A stretch of DNA of 64,000 nt from Dehalococcoidia bacterium (lineage in GTDB: Bacteria > Chloroflexota > Dehalococcoidia > Tepidiformales > Tepidiformaceae): positions 1-64,000 of the forward strand of contig PQAO01000024.1 of NCBI GenBank assembly GCA_003104995.1. Reading direction: 5' to 3'. Both the position numbers and the translations under genes were made by a program. The notes beneath the pieces are model-generated. The model searched no databases. It was not told the origin of the DNA and saw only the letters and a list, made by a program, of their open reading frames with translations. Shown here piece after piece: positions 42,295 to 51,381 of the stretch (the first letter of the stretch is position 1; each line of letters opens with the position of its first letter).

Positions 42295-44043
42295 TTGTCT
42301 GACGAACACTTAGACCTGCGCGCCGGCAGGAACCTGATCCTCCGGCAGATGCGGGCCCAGTGGCTGGTCCTAACGATCGCGTTTACGGCGGGCCTCTCGT
42401 GGGGGCTGTTGCGGCTGGTCGCGCCTGTCCTGACGGGCATCATCATCGACGAAGCGATCGTGCCGAAGAAGACCGGGCTGTTGCCCGGGCTCGTGACCGC
42501 GCTCGTCGTTGTCGTCGCCTTCCAGGCCCTGTTCGCGGGGCTGCGGCGCTACTGGGCGATGCGCACGAGCTACCGGATCGAAGCGGACATGCGGCTCGAA
42601 CTCTACAACCGCGTCAACCGCCTATCATTCGATTACCACGACCGCACGGCCACGGGCCAGCTGATGTCGCGCGGGAGCGCGGACCTGCACGAGGTCCAGG
42701 CGTTCCTGGTGAACATCCCGATCAACTCGGCCTACCTGCTGATGGCGGCCGGGGCGTTCGTGATGCTGGTGCGCACGAGCCTGCTGCTGGCGGTGCTCGC
42801 CATGGCGGTCTATCCGGTGGTGACGTGGCTGAGCGTGCGCTTCTTCAACCGGCTGGGGCCGGGCACCGAGGACGTGCAACAGGGCCTCGCCAGCCTCGCG
42901 AGCACGGTGGAGGAGAACATCGCTGGGGCGCGGCTGGTGCGGGCGTTCGGCCGCGAGGACCACGAAATCGAGAAGATCGAGCGGGTGGCGGACCAGGTCC
43001 GGAGCGACTCCATGGGCGTGGTGCGGCTGCGGACCGTCTACACGCCGCTCTTCCAGTTCTTGCCCGGTGTGGGCCAGCTGGTGGTGCTGGGCTTCGGCGG
43101 CTACCTGGCGACCGAAGGGAAGATGAGCCTCGGCGAGCTGGTGGCTGCGCTCCAGTATCTGAACATGCTCGTCTGGCCGGTGCAGAGCCTGGGCGACCTG
43201 ATCGCGAGCGGGCAGCGGGCGGTGGTCTCTTCGGCGCGCGTGTGGAACGTGCTGCAGGAAGAGCCGACCGTCACCGAGCGGCCCCACGCCAGGCACCTGC
43301 CTCCCGGCGGTGGCGAGATCCAGTTCGAAGGCGTGACCTTCGGCTACCAGGCGGACCGGCCCGTGCTGGACGGGTTCGACCTGCGCGTCGCGCCGGGCAC
43401 CTCGGTCGCACTGGTCGGGGCAACCGGGAGCGGCAAGTCGACCGTGGCTCGCCTGTTGCCGCGCTTCTACGACACCGGTGCGGGCCGGGTGCTCATCGAT
43501 GGCACGGACATCCGCGACCTGCGGCTGAAGGAGCTGCGGCGCAGCATCGGCATCGTCTTCGAGGACACGTTCCTGTTCTCGGATTCGGTGCGGAACAACA
43601 TCGCCTACGGGCGGATCGGGGCCACCGACGCGCAGATCGAGCGGGCCGCGCGGCTGGCCCACGCGCACGAGTTCATCGCCGGGATGGCGGACGGATACGA
43701 CACGGTGGTCGGCGAGCAGGGCTTCTCCCTCAGCGGCGGCCAGCGCCAGCGGCTCGCGATCGCGCGGGCGATCCTGATGGAGCCGCGCATCCTCATCCTC
43801 GATGACGCGACCTCGAGCGTGGACGCGCGGATGGAGGAGGAGATCCGGTCGGCGCTGAAGGAAGTGATGGCGGGGCGGACGACGGTCATCATCTCGCACC
43901 GGCTTTCGACCATTTCGCTGGCCGACCAGGTGGTGCTGGTGGACGACGGGCGGGTGGCGGCGACGGGCACCCACGCCGACCTCATCGCGACGAGCCGGCG
44001 CTACCGCGAAGTGCTCGGGCAGCTGGAGGTGATGGCCTCATGA
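42295..44043 (+). CDS. ABC exporter half-transporter A (degenerate Walker B)
   Basis: A 582-residue ABC exporter half: six membrane helices (~20-300) and an NBD with Walker A GATGSGKST, canonical signature LSGGQ and Walker B ILILDDATSSVD, where Asp replaces the catalytic Glu. It is the degenerate-site subunit of a heterodimer with the next gene. The TTG at 42295 is preferred because GGGAGGG lies just upstream; a GTG nine codons earlier is possible. Its stop overlaps the next start (ATGA). Transported substrate unknown; lipids or drugs are usual. Confidence 0.88.
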   Translation: MSDEHLDLRAGRNLILRQMRAQWLVLTIAFTAGLSWGLLRLVAPVLTGIIIDEAIVPKKTGLLPGLVTALVVVVAFQALFAGLRRYWAMRTSYRIEADMRLELYNRVNRLSFDYHDRTATGQLMSRGSADLHEVQAFLVNIPINSAYLLMAAGAFVMLVRTSLLLAVLAMAVYPVVTWLSVRFFNRLGPGTEDVQQGLASLASTVEENIAGARLVRAFGREDHEIEKIERVADQVRSDSMGVVRLRTVYTPLFQFLPGVGQLVVLGFGGYLATEGKMSLGELVAALQYLNMLVWPVQSLGDLIASGQRAVVSSARVWNVLQEEPTVTERPHARHLPPGGGEIQFEGVTFGYQADRPVLDGFDLRVAPGTSVALVGATGSGKSTVARLLPRFYDTGAGRVLIDGTDIRDLRLKELRRSIGIVFEDTFLFSDSVRNNIAYGRIGATDAQIERAARLAHAHEFIAGMADGYDTVVGEQGFSLSGGQRQRLAIARAILMEPRILILDDATSSVDARMEEEIRSALKEVMAGRTTVIISHRLSTISLADQVVLVDDGRVAATGTHADLIATSRRYREVLGQLEVMAS

Positions 44044-45824
44044 GCGACGACGTCACCGAACTGCCGGGCGAGGACCCACAGGCGAACGGGCTGCGCGGGG
44101 CGGTGGGCATGCTGGCGCCGCGCTGGCGGGCCATCCTGGTTGCGACGCTTTCGATCTGCCTGTTCACCGGGGCGAGCCTGGCGAAGCCGCTCGTCATCCA
44201 GTACGCGCTCGATCGCGGCGTGGCAGACGGCGACAGGGGCGCGCTGGTGGTGGCGGGGACGCTCTTCCTGGGGCTGATCGTCGTGATCTACGCCTTCCAG
44301 GCGGCGAGCACGTACCTGGTGAACCGCATCGGGCAGGACTTCTTGCGCGAACTGCGCGTGCGGCTGTTCACCCACTACCAGCGGATGTCGCTCGCCTTCT
44401 TCGGGCGCGAGAACGCGGGCCGGCTGGTCGCGCGGATGACCTCCGACGTGGCGACCATCAACGACGTGCTGAACAACGGCTTCCTGATGGTGGTGCAATC
44501 CACGCTGACGCTGCTGGGGGCGACGGTGATCCTGCTGGTGCTGAGCTGGAAGCTCTCGCTGGCGACGGCGATCATCCTGCCGCCGCTGATCATCGCGACG
44601 GCGATCTTCCGGGTGTATTCGCGGCGGGCCTACGGGTCGGTGCGGGAGCGGATCGCGGACGTGCTCATCCACATGCAGGAGAGCTTCTCGGGGCTGCGGG
44701 TGGTGCAGGCGTTCGCGCGCGAGCAGCACAACATGGAACGCTTCGGTTCGATCAACGAGCGCAACTACGAGGCGAACGTCAACACGGTGCGCATCTCGGC
44801 GATGTACTTCCCGGTGGTGGAGTGGCTGAGCGGGCTGGGCATCGGCGTCATCCTCTATTTCGGCGGGCGCCAGGTGGCCGGCGACGCGGTGACGGTCGGC
44901 ACGGTAACGGCGTTCGTGTTCTACCTGGAGTTCATCTTCCAGCCGATCCAGAACCTCTCGCAGGTGTACGACATGGTGCAGAGCGCCGGCGCGGCGCTGA
45001 ACAAGATCTTCGGCGTGCTGGGGATCAAGCCGGACGTGCCCGAGCCGGCGAAACCCGCGAAGGTCGAGGGGAACCTGCGGGGGCGGATCGCGCTGGACGA
45101 TGTCACCTTCGGGTACGACCCGGGGCGGCCGGTACTCGCGCACATCACGCTCGGCATCGAACCGGGGCAACACGTGGTGCTCGTTGGGCCCACGGGCGCC
45201 GGGAAGTCGACGCTGGCGAAGCTGATGACGCGGTTCTACGACCCAACGGAGGGGAGGGTCGAGATCGACGGGTACGACCTGCGGTCGCTGGCAGCGAAGG
45301 ACCTGCGCCGGAACGTGACGCTGGTGCCGCAGGAGGGGTTCCTCTTCACCGGGACCATCCGCGAGAACATCCTCTTCGGGCGGCCGGACGCGGACGACAC
45401 GGCGGTGGTGGCGGCCTGCGAAACGCTCGGCATCCACGACTTCATCATGTCGCTCCCGAACGGGTACCAGACGCTGGTGAGCTTCCGCGGTTCGCGGCTA
45501 TCGGCGGGAGAGAAGCAGCTGGTCTCGATTGCCCGGGCATTCCTGGCCGACCCGCCCGTGCTGATCCTGGACGAAGCGACCTCGAGCCTGGACCCGGCGA
45601 CGGAGGAGCAGGTGGAGGAGGCGCTGCGGCGGCTGCTGAAGGGGCGCACGAGTGTGGTCATCGCGCACCGGCTGAGCACGGCCGAACACGCCGACCGGGT
45701 GCTGGTGGTGGACAGGGGGACCATCGTCGAGGAAGGGCACCACAGGGAGTTGCTGGCGCGCGGCGGATATTACAGCGCGCTCTACCGGCAGTGGACAGCG
45801 GGGCGGGAAGTGCGGAGCGCGTAA
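44040..45824 (+). CDS. ABC exporter half-transporter B (canonical Walker B)
   Basis: A 594-residue ABC exporter half: six membrane helices (~30-320) and an NBD with Walker A GPTGAGKST, a deviant signature LSAGE instead of LSGGQ, and Walker B VLILDEATSSLD with the catalytic Glu. Together with the upstream subunit it would give one competent ATP site and one degenerate site. The four-base overlap with the upstream gene indicates coupled translation and a fixed 1:1 ratio. Confidence 0.9.
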   Translation: MSDDVTELPGEDPQANGLRGAVGMLAPRWRAILVATLSICLFTGASLAKPLVIQYALDRGVADGDRGALVVAGTLFLGLIVVIYAFQAASTYLVNRIGQDFLRELRVRLFTHYQRMSLAFFGRENAGRLVARMTSDVATINDVLNNGFLMVVQSTLTLLGATVILLVLSWKLSLATAIILPPLIIATAIFRVYSRRAYGSVRERIADVLIHMQESFSGLRVVQAFAREQHNMERFGSINERNYEANVNTVRISAMYFPVVEWLSGLGIGVILYFGGRQVAGDAVTVGTVTAFVFYLEFIFQPIQNLSQVYDMVQSAGAALNKIFGVLGIKPDVPEPAKPAKVEGNLRGRIALDDVTFGYDPGRPVLAHITLGIEPGQHVVLVGPTGAGKSTLAKLMTRFYDPTEGRVEIDGYDLRSLAAKDLRRNVTLVPQEGFLFTGTIRENILFGRPDADDTAVVAACETLGIHDFIMSLPNGYQTLVSFRGSRLSAGEKQLVSIARAFLADPPVLILDEATSSLDPATEEQVEEALRRLLKGRTSVVIAHRLSTAEHADRVLVVDRGTIVEEGHHRELLARGGYYSALYRQWTAGREVRSA

Positions 45825-45828
45825 GGGG

Positions 45829-46380
45829 CTACTCTCGCCCGAAGAGCTTGTCCAGATCGATGACCACGCCCGCGATCGCTGAGAGCGCGATGCGTCCACC
45901 GGTGTAGACCGGCGATACGTACGAGCCATCCGGCTGGCGCACCCAGGCGGTCAGCCGTGGTTCGTAGGGGTTCAGCAGCCACACCTCGGCGTCGCCTCGG
46001 GCCTGGTAGGCCGCCAGCTTCGTGGTCACGTCGTAGTCGCCGGTGAAGGGCGACCAGACTTCCGCGACGAACGGCAACGGCTCTGAGTAGGCTTCGAGGA
46101 CGTCGTTCCGGCCCCGGAACTGCTCGACCAGCGCCGCTGGGACCACGAACACATCGGGGATGAGGTAACTCGGGCCGGACCGCAGCCGGCTCTGGTCACA
46201 ACGGACGTGGTACTCGGCATGGCTGACTTGCGAGCGGATGGCGAAGGCCAGTTCGAACGCCAAGTCGTAGTGTTCCATCGTCATGGGCGGCTTCCGGCGC
46301 AGGTCGCCATCGACCAGCTCCCACCCGGCGGTGGGCTCTTCGAGGGCAACTTGTTCGTAGGTCCTGGTCGTGACTGCCAC
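45829..46380 (-). CDS. Uma2-family protein (DUF820, PD-(D/E)XK-like nuclease fold)
   Basis: A 183-residue Uma2 protein. The nuclease-like core is present: Glu in WELVDGDLR, LIPDVFVVP (Asp), FVAEVWSPFTGDYDVTTKLAAYQ (Glu and Lys) and AEVWLLNPYE. Uma2 proteins are abundant in Chloroflexota and cyanobacteria, and their biological target is not established. GTG start with GAGAGGA about ten bases upstream. It is convergent with the ABC pair and its stop is only five bases from theirs. Confidence 0.87.
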   Translation of the reverse strand: MAVTTRTYEQVALEEPTAGWELVDGDLRRKPPMTMEHYDLAFELAFAIRSQVSHAEYHVRCDQSRLRSGPSYLIPDVFVVPAALVEQFRGRNDVLEAYSEPLPFVAEVWSPFTGDYDVTTKLAAYQARGDAEVWLLNPYEPRLTAWVRQPDGSYVSPVYTGGRIALSAIAGVVIDLDKLFGRE

Positions 46381-46422
46381 TGTGGTACGTCCTCTCGCAA
46401 GGTTACACCACTCCGCGGAGGC

Positions 46423-47202
46423 TCAGCTCAGGCCGAAGAGCTCGTCGAGGCCCACCACCAGCTTCTCCAGGCGCATCACCTCGCGGGTGGCGGCGAGCAC
46501 TCCCGGCATGAACGAGTCGCGGCCAGTGGTGTCGTGGCGGATGCTGAGGGTCTGACCGAGCCCGCCGAAGAGGACTTCCTGGTGGGCGACGAGCCCCTGC
46601 AGGCGGACGGCGTGGATGGCGATGCCGCCAAGCTCGGCCCCACGGGCGCCCGGCAGGGGTTCCTTCTCCGACTCGGGGTGGGTAAAGGGGCGGCCGCGCG
46701 CGGCGAGCATCCCTTCGGCGGTGGTCTTGGCGGTGCCGCTGGGGGAATCGACCTTCTGTTCGTGGTGGAGCTCGATGATCTCGGCGTAGTCAAAGAACCG
46801 GGCGGCCTGGCGGGCGAAGTGCATCATCAGGACGGCGCCGATGGCGAAGTTGGCCGCGACCACCGCGCCGGTGCGCCGGGCGGCGGCCTCGCGTTCGAGC
46901 CAGCTCATGAACTCGGCTGACAGGCCGGTGGTGCCAATCACGAGCCGGACGCCCCGCTGGAGGGCGGCCTCGGCCAGGCGCGGCGTCCAATCGGCGTTGG
47001 TGAAGTCGATGACCACGTCGGGTATTGCGTCGTCGAAGCAGGCCCCGGCATCGTTGAACAGGGGCAGCCCGTCGATGGCGCCGGGCGAGGCGAGGCCATC
47101 GACGCAGGCGACCGGGGTCATGCCGGGCTCGGCGAGGACGGCGGCGGCGACCATGCGGCCCATTTTCCCGGCGCCGGAAACGGCGATGCGGATGTCAGTC
47201 AT
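46423..47202 (-). CDS. dapB: 4-Hydroxy-tetrahydrodipicolinate reductase
   Basis: A 259-residue DapB. It reduces the dipicolinate intermediate with NAD(P)H in the lysine/diaminopimelate pathway in the cytosol. The nucleotide-binding motif is GAGKMGRMVAAAV, the catalytic pair lies in IIELHHEQKVDSPSGTA (His-His and the downstream Lys), and the C-terminus contains HDTTGRDSFMPGVL. The length is normal. No ribosome-binding site precedes the ATG; GACAAT ends six bases before it. It is separate from other lysine genes. Confidence 0.94.
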   Translation of the reverse strand: MTDIRIAVSGAGKMGRMVAAAVLAEPGMTPVACVDGLASPGAIDGLPLFNDAGACFDDAIPDVVIDFTNADWTPRLAEAALQRGVRLVIGTTGLSAEFMSWLEREAAARRTGAVVAANFAIGAVLMMHFARQAARFFDYAEIIELHHEQKVDSPSGTAKTTAEGMLAARGRPFTHPESEKEPLPGARGAELGGIAIHAVRLQGLVAHQEVLFGGLGQTLSIRHDTTGRDSFMPGVLAATREVMRLEKLVVGLDELFGLS

Positions 47203-47252
47203 GGGGTGATTGTCGATTGAACCGGTGGCGCTGTCGATTTAGGTCGAGGAAC

Positions 47253-47280
47253 ATGACGAGACCCCGAATTAAGTTATAAA
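47253..47280 (+). promoter_or_regulatory. Possible promoter for the hybrid sensor kinase
   Basis: A locally AT-rich region with ATGACG at 47253 and TATAAA at 47275, separated by 16 bases. It lies about 130 bases before the chosen start codon. Confidence 0.4.
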
Positions 47281-47412
47281 CCACAAAGAATTGTTCAATT
47301 GCGCGGCCGGGCATTCACCTATGGAATCCGTGGTGGGGCGCCCCTTAGGCTAACGCAGGAACGAGCACAGAATGGCGGGTCGCTCGATCCCACTGCCAGA
47401 AGGAAAGCTTCC

Positions 47413-49896
47413 GTGGAGGAAACGACCAACCCGGCCGGCCGGCCGGAGGCTGATGGTATCCCGGGCGCCAGGGCCCGGCAGCTTGACGCGAGCATGCTGG
47501 GCTCGCTCCTCCCGGAAATCGTCGCGCGGCTACCCGAGGCAGTCATGATTACGCGCCGGGACGGCACGATCGTCTTCGTCAACCCCGCGTTCGAGCAGAT
47601 GACCGGGTACACCGGAGACGACCTGGTAGGCGCCAACCCGCGCCTCCTGCGGTCGGGGTGGCAGGGGCCCGCGTTCTACAAGGAGATGTGGGACACGATT
47701 CTCGGCGGCAGGATGTTCCGCGGCGAACTGGTGAACCGGCGCAAGGACGGCACGCTCTACATCGAGGCGATGAGCATCACGCCGATTGGCGGCGACCTCG
47801 ATGGCCCGGAGTACTTCGCCTACGTGGCGCAGGATGTGACCCAGGGGCGGCGCGCGCACGAGCGATTGCGGCTGCTCGAGGCCGCATCGCGCGCGATCGG
47901 CGAGGCGAGCGACCTCTCCACCGCGTACACGTCGGTCCTCGAGCTCGTCTGCCAGTTGACCAGATGGAGCTACGGCGAGGCATGGGAGCTCACCGGCAAC
48001 CAGACGCTCCGCTGTGTTGCGTCCTGGTTTGCGCCAGACGACTTGCTGCAGGACTTCAATTCGGTCACGCGGCAGCTGACACTCAAGCCCGGCTGGGGCC
48101 TGCCCGGGCGCGTGTGGGTGACGGCCCGGCCGGAGTGGGACGAGGATGTGACCGAGACCGGCGGCAACTTCGTGCGAGGTGAAGCCGCACGGCGCGCGGG
48201 CCTGAAGGCCGGGTTCGGGGTGCCGATCGTTTCGGATGGCGAAGTGCTGGCGGTCCTGGCGTTCTTCGCGCGCTCGCGCCGCCAGGACGAGACCGAGCTG
48301 GCAGCGCTGGTCTCCACGCTGGGCACGAACCTGGGGACGCTGGTGCGGCGGAGGCGGGCCGAACAGTCTCTCGCGCGCGAACGGCACCGGCTGGAGGTGA
48401 CGCTGCGCTCCATCGCCGACGGCGTAATCACGACAGACCCCGAAGGCCGTGTGGAGATGTTGAACCCGGTTGCCCAGGAGCTGACCGGCTGGGTGGAGGA
48501 AGAGGCGCGCGGCCGGGGACTGCTCGATGTCTTCCATATCGTGAACGAACACACACGGGAGATCTGCGATAACCCGGTCGACCGCGTCCTGGCTTCGGGG
48601 AACCCGGTCGAACTGGCGAACCACACCGTGCTCATCGGCAGGCACGGCAAAGAGCATGTCATCGGCGATAGCGCCGCTCCGATCCGCGACGAGGCGGGAC
48701 GCACGGAAGGCGTGGTGCTGGTGTTTCGCGATGAGACGGCCAACCGGCGGCTTGAGCGCGAGCTGCAACGGGCGAACAAGCTGGAATCGCTGGGCGTGCT
48801 CGCGGGCGGTATTGCGCACGACTTCAACAACGCGCTGACCGGCATCATCGCGCACATCGGCCTGGCGAAGCTTGACCTTCCGGCCCAGACCGGCACGCAC
48901 CAGATGCTCACCGAAGCGGAGCAAGCCTGCCGGAGGGCAACGAGCCTGACGCGGCAGTTGCTCACATTTTCGCGCGGGGGCCTGCCCGTGCGGCGGCCGG
49001 TGGCAGTGGAACAGCTGGTACGCGAGACGGCGACGTTCGCGGTTACCGGCTCGCCTTCCCGTTGCGCGTTCGACTTCGAGCCGGGCCTGGCAATAGCAGA
49101 GATCGACGAGGGGCAGGTTGGGCAGGTGATCCACAACCTGGTGCTGAACGCGAGCCAGGCGATGCCGGAGGGCGGGCTCATCACGGTGGCCGCCCGGAAC
49201 GAGGTGGTTGCGCCCGGTGAGCCCTGCGCCAATCTCGAACCCGGCCGTTACGTGCGCATCACGGTGAGCGACACGGGCCCGGGGATGCCGCCCGAGGTGT
49301 CCGACCGGGTGTTCGACCCGTACTTCACGACCAAAGAGCGGGGCAGCGGCCTCGGCCTCGCGGTGGCGTATGCCGTGGCCCAGAACCACGATGGCACGCT
49401 GACGCTCGAATCGCAGCCGGGAAAGGGCACAACGTTCCACCTCTACCTGCCGGCCGCGGAGTTCGAAGCCGAGCGGGCGAACGAAAGCGGCCAACCGGCC
49501 GAAACCAGGATGGCGGACATCCTGTTCATGGACGACGAAGAAACCATCCGCCGGGGTATGCGCGAAGTGCTGACGCGGCTCGGGCATACTGTGACGCTGG
49601 CGGCAGACGGCGAAGAGGCAGTGGAGATGTACCGGCAGCGGCTCGGGTCCGGCCGGCGGTACGACGTGGTCATCCTGGACCTGACGGTGCCGGGAGGGAT
49701 GGGCGGGTACGAAGCGGTGGCCCAGCTTCGGCAGATCGACCCGGGCGTGCGCGCGATTGCCAGTAGCGGCTATTCGGACAACCCGGTGATGGCCCGCGCC
49801 GCGGACCTGGGGTTCGCGGGGATTTTGCCGAAGCCGTACACCCCGTCGGAGTTGTTGGCCGCTATTGCGCGGGTGCTCGGCCCGTCCCAGCAGTAG
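47413..49896 (+). CDS. Hybrid sensor histidine kinase (PAS-GAF-PAS-HisKA-HATPase-REC)
   Basis: An 827-residue soluble-looking kinase. In order: PAS (~35-155), GAF (~175-320), PAS (~330-445), a dimerisation/phosphoacceptor domain with His469 in GGIAHDFNNALTG, an HATPase domain (VIHNLVLNASQAMPEGG, DTGPGMP, GSGLGLAVAYAV) and a C-terminal receiver with Asp756 in VVILDLTVPGG and the Lys in LPKPYTPSEL. No DNA-binding output is present, so it must signal by phosphotransfer to another protein. The GTG at 47413 is chosen for AGAAGGAAA six bases upstream; an upstream TTG would add 38 residues. No partner regulator lies beside it. Confidence 0.9.
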   Translation: MEETTNPAGRPEADGIPGARARQLDASMLGSLLPEIVARLPEAVMITRRDGTIVFVNPAFEQMTGYTGDDLVGANPRLLRSGWQGPAFYKEMWDTILGGRMFRGELVNRRKDGTLYIEAMSITPIGGDLDGPEYFAYVAQDVTQGRRAHERLRLLEAASRAIGEASDLSTAYTSVLELVCQLTRWSYGEAWELTGNQTLRCVASWFAPDDLLQDFNSVTRQLTLKPGWGLPGRVWVTARPEWDEDVTETGGNFVRGEAARRAGLKAGFGVPIVSDGEVLAVLAFFARSRRQDETELAALVSTLGTNLGTLVRRRRAEQSLARERHRLEVTLRSIADGVITTDPEGRVEMLNPVAQELTGWVEEEARGRGLLDVFHIVNEHTREICDNPVDRVLASGNPVELANHTVLIGRHGKEHVIGDSAAPIRDEAGRTEGVVLVFRDETANRRLERELQRANKLESLGVLAGGIAHDFNNALTGIIAHIGLAKLDLPAQTGTHQMLTEAEQACRRATSLTRQLLTFSRGGLPVRRPVAVEQLVRETATFAVTGSPSRCAFDFEPGLAIAEIDEGQVGQVIHNLVLNASQAMPEGGLITVAARNEVVAPGEPCANLEPGRYVRITVSDTGPGMPPEVSDRVFDPYFTTKERGSGLGLAVAYAVAQNHDGTLTLESQPGKGTTFHLYLPAAEFEAERANESGQPAETRMADILFMDDEETIRRGMREVLTRLGHTVTLAADGEEAVEMYRQRLGSGRRYDVVILDLTVPGGMGGYEAVAQLRQIDPGVRAIASSGYSDNPVMARAADLGFAGILPKPYTPSELLAAIARVLGPSQQ

Positions 49897-49947
49897 CCCG
49901 TCCCGGATGGATCGCGCATCCCCGGGAGCGAGGCGCGGTCGAGACAT

Positions 49948-50350
49948 CCGAGGCGCGCCAGGGATGATGAGCTGCGGCGTTGTTGTCACCACGGGCGCAG
50001 GTGGGGCCGGGATGGCGGTCAGTTCCGCCCGCCATCCACGGCGTTCGGGCGAGGGGCATCCCAGCGCGCCATCCCTGGCGCGCCTCGGATCGGTTCTCCT
50101 ATTTGCGCGCTTGTTCGCGCCAAAGGAGCAGGTGGGGCCGGGTTGGCGGTCAGTTCCGCCCGCCATCCACGGCGTTCGGGCGAGGGGCAGTCCAGCGCGC
50201 CATCCCCGGCGCGCCTCGGATTGGTCCTCCTATTGCGCGCTGGGCTTGTTGAGGGCGCGGGTGGGCCGGGATGGCGGCGAGTCCCGCCCGCCATCTACGG
50301 CGTTCGGGCGAGGGGCAGTCCAGCGCGCCATCCCTGGCGCGCCTCGGATT
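49948..50350. repeat. Array of three ~130-bp repeats carrying palindromes, plus an inverted partial copy
   Basis: Three units contain GGCGTTCGGGCGAGGGGCA, then a hairpin GCGCGCC-atccct-GGCGCGC (50064, 50195 and 50323; the middle loop is ATCCCC) and CTCGGAT. The flanking text CCGCCCGCCATC and GTGGGGCCGGGATGGCGG also repeats. A reverse-oriented piece, TCCGAGGCGCGCCAGGGATG, is at 49948. The array lies between convergent genes (kinase, crotonase), and no gene is seen in it. Confidence 0.9.
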
Positions 50351-50361
50351 GACGGCGCGGC

Positions 50362-51267
50362 TCAGGCTTCGGTGCCGGCGACGGGGCGGCCGGCGGGGGC
50401 GGTGGCGTAGGCGCCGCGGAAATCGCGGAAGGGGCCGTCACGCCACTCGAGGGCAGCTTTCAGGCCGTCCTCGCGCAGGCGGCGGCGCCACTCCTCGGCG
50501 GCCGGGCGGTGTTTGCTCATGGCCTCGACGTCGGTCCCCGACATCAGGCCGCCGCGGATACCCATGGCCTCGTACTGGCGGTTCACGGAGCGCTTCGAGT
50601 ACATCAGCAGGTCGTTATCGATGTTGGCCATGCGCCGGGCGAAGCGCTCGGTGAAGGCGGCGAGCTCATCGGCGGGGACGGCATAGGTTGCCCAGCCCAT
50701 TGCGGCCATGTCGCGGCCGGAGAAGGAGTCGCCGACGTAGGCGAACTCACGGGCCTTGGTCATCGGCAGGTGCCACGGCGCCCACATGATGTCCATCGTG
50801 CCCATCGCGCGGACGGGCGGGTAGCCGACCTGGGCATCCTCGGCGACGATGCGGAAGTCGCAGAAGGTGGCGAGCTCGGTGCCACCCGCGAGGCAGTAGC
50901 CCTGGACCTGGGCTACCACGGGCTTGGCCAGTTCCCAGATGGTCCAGTTCGCCAGGAGCACATGGCGGGACCAGTCGTAGTGCGCCGGGTGGGTCGTCCC
51001 GGTATCGGGCAGCTTCGAACGCGGGTGGACGTAGGAGGAGCCGTCGGCCGCGGCGCGGGAGGGCGAGAGGTCGTACCCGGCGCTGAAGGCGCGGCCGTTG
51101 GCGCGAAGGACGATCACGCCAACTTCGCGGTCGGCCTCGGCCTCCTTCATCGCGTGGAAGAGCTCCCCGCGGAGGTCGTTGGAGAGGGCATTGAGCTTTT
51201 CGGGGCGGTTGAGCGTGATGAACGCCAGGCGGCCGCTGGTTTCGTAGAGGATGTTGTCGTAGCTCAT
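50362..51267 (-). CDS. Crotonase-superfamily protein (enoyl-CoA hydratase/isomerase-like)
   Basis: A 301-residue crotonase. The CoA-binding oxyanion-hole segments are SAGYDLSP and QGYCLAGGTELATFCD. Of the two catalytic glutamates of classical enoyl-CoA hydratase, the first is kept (GGTELA) but the second, in the FGxPE position, is Pro (VGYPPVRAMG). The reaction may therefore be another one catalysed by the fold (isomerase, hydrolase or retro-Claisen). A homologue is encoded divergently. The ATG at 51267 follows GGAG. Confidence 0.88.
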   Translation of the reverse strand: MSYDNILYETSGRLAFITLNRPEKLNALSNDLRGELFHAMKEAEADREVGVIVLRANGRAFSAGYDLSPSRAAADGSSYVHPRSKLPDTGTTHPAHYDWSRHVLLANWTIWELAKPVVAQVQGYCLAGGTELATFCDFRIVAEDAQVGYPPVRAMGTMDIMWAPWHLPMTKAREFAYVGDSFSGRDMAAMGWATYAVPADELAAFTERFARRMANIDNDLLMYSKRSVNRQYEAMGIRGGLMSGTDVEAMSKHRPAAEEWRRRLREDGLKAALEWRDGPFRDFRGAYATAPAGRPVAGTEA

Positions 51268-51381
51268 CAAATGTCTCCATCGAGGGGTTGGGCGTGGGCG
51301 AATGCTACTCCCGCGGGGCCGGAGCCGTCAGGCGGCCATGGATTGGCCGTAGACTTGGCGCCAAAACGCCCGGAGGCATCC

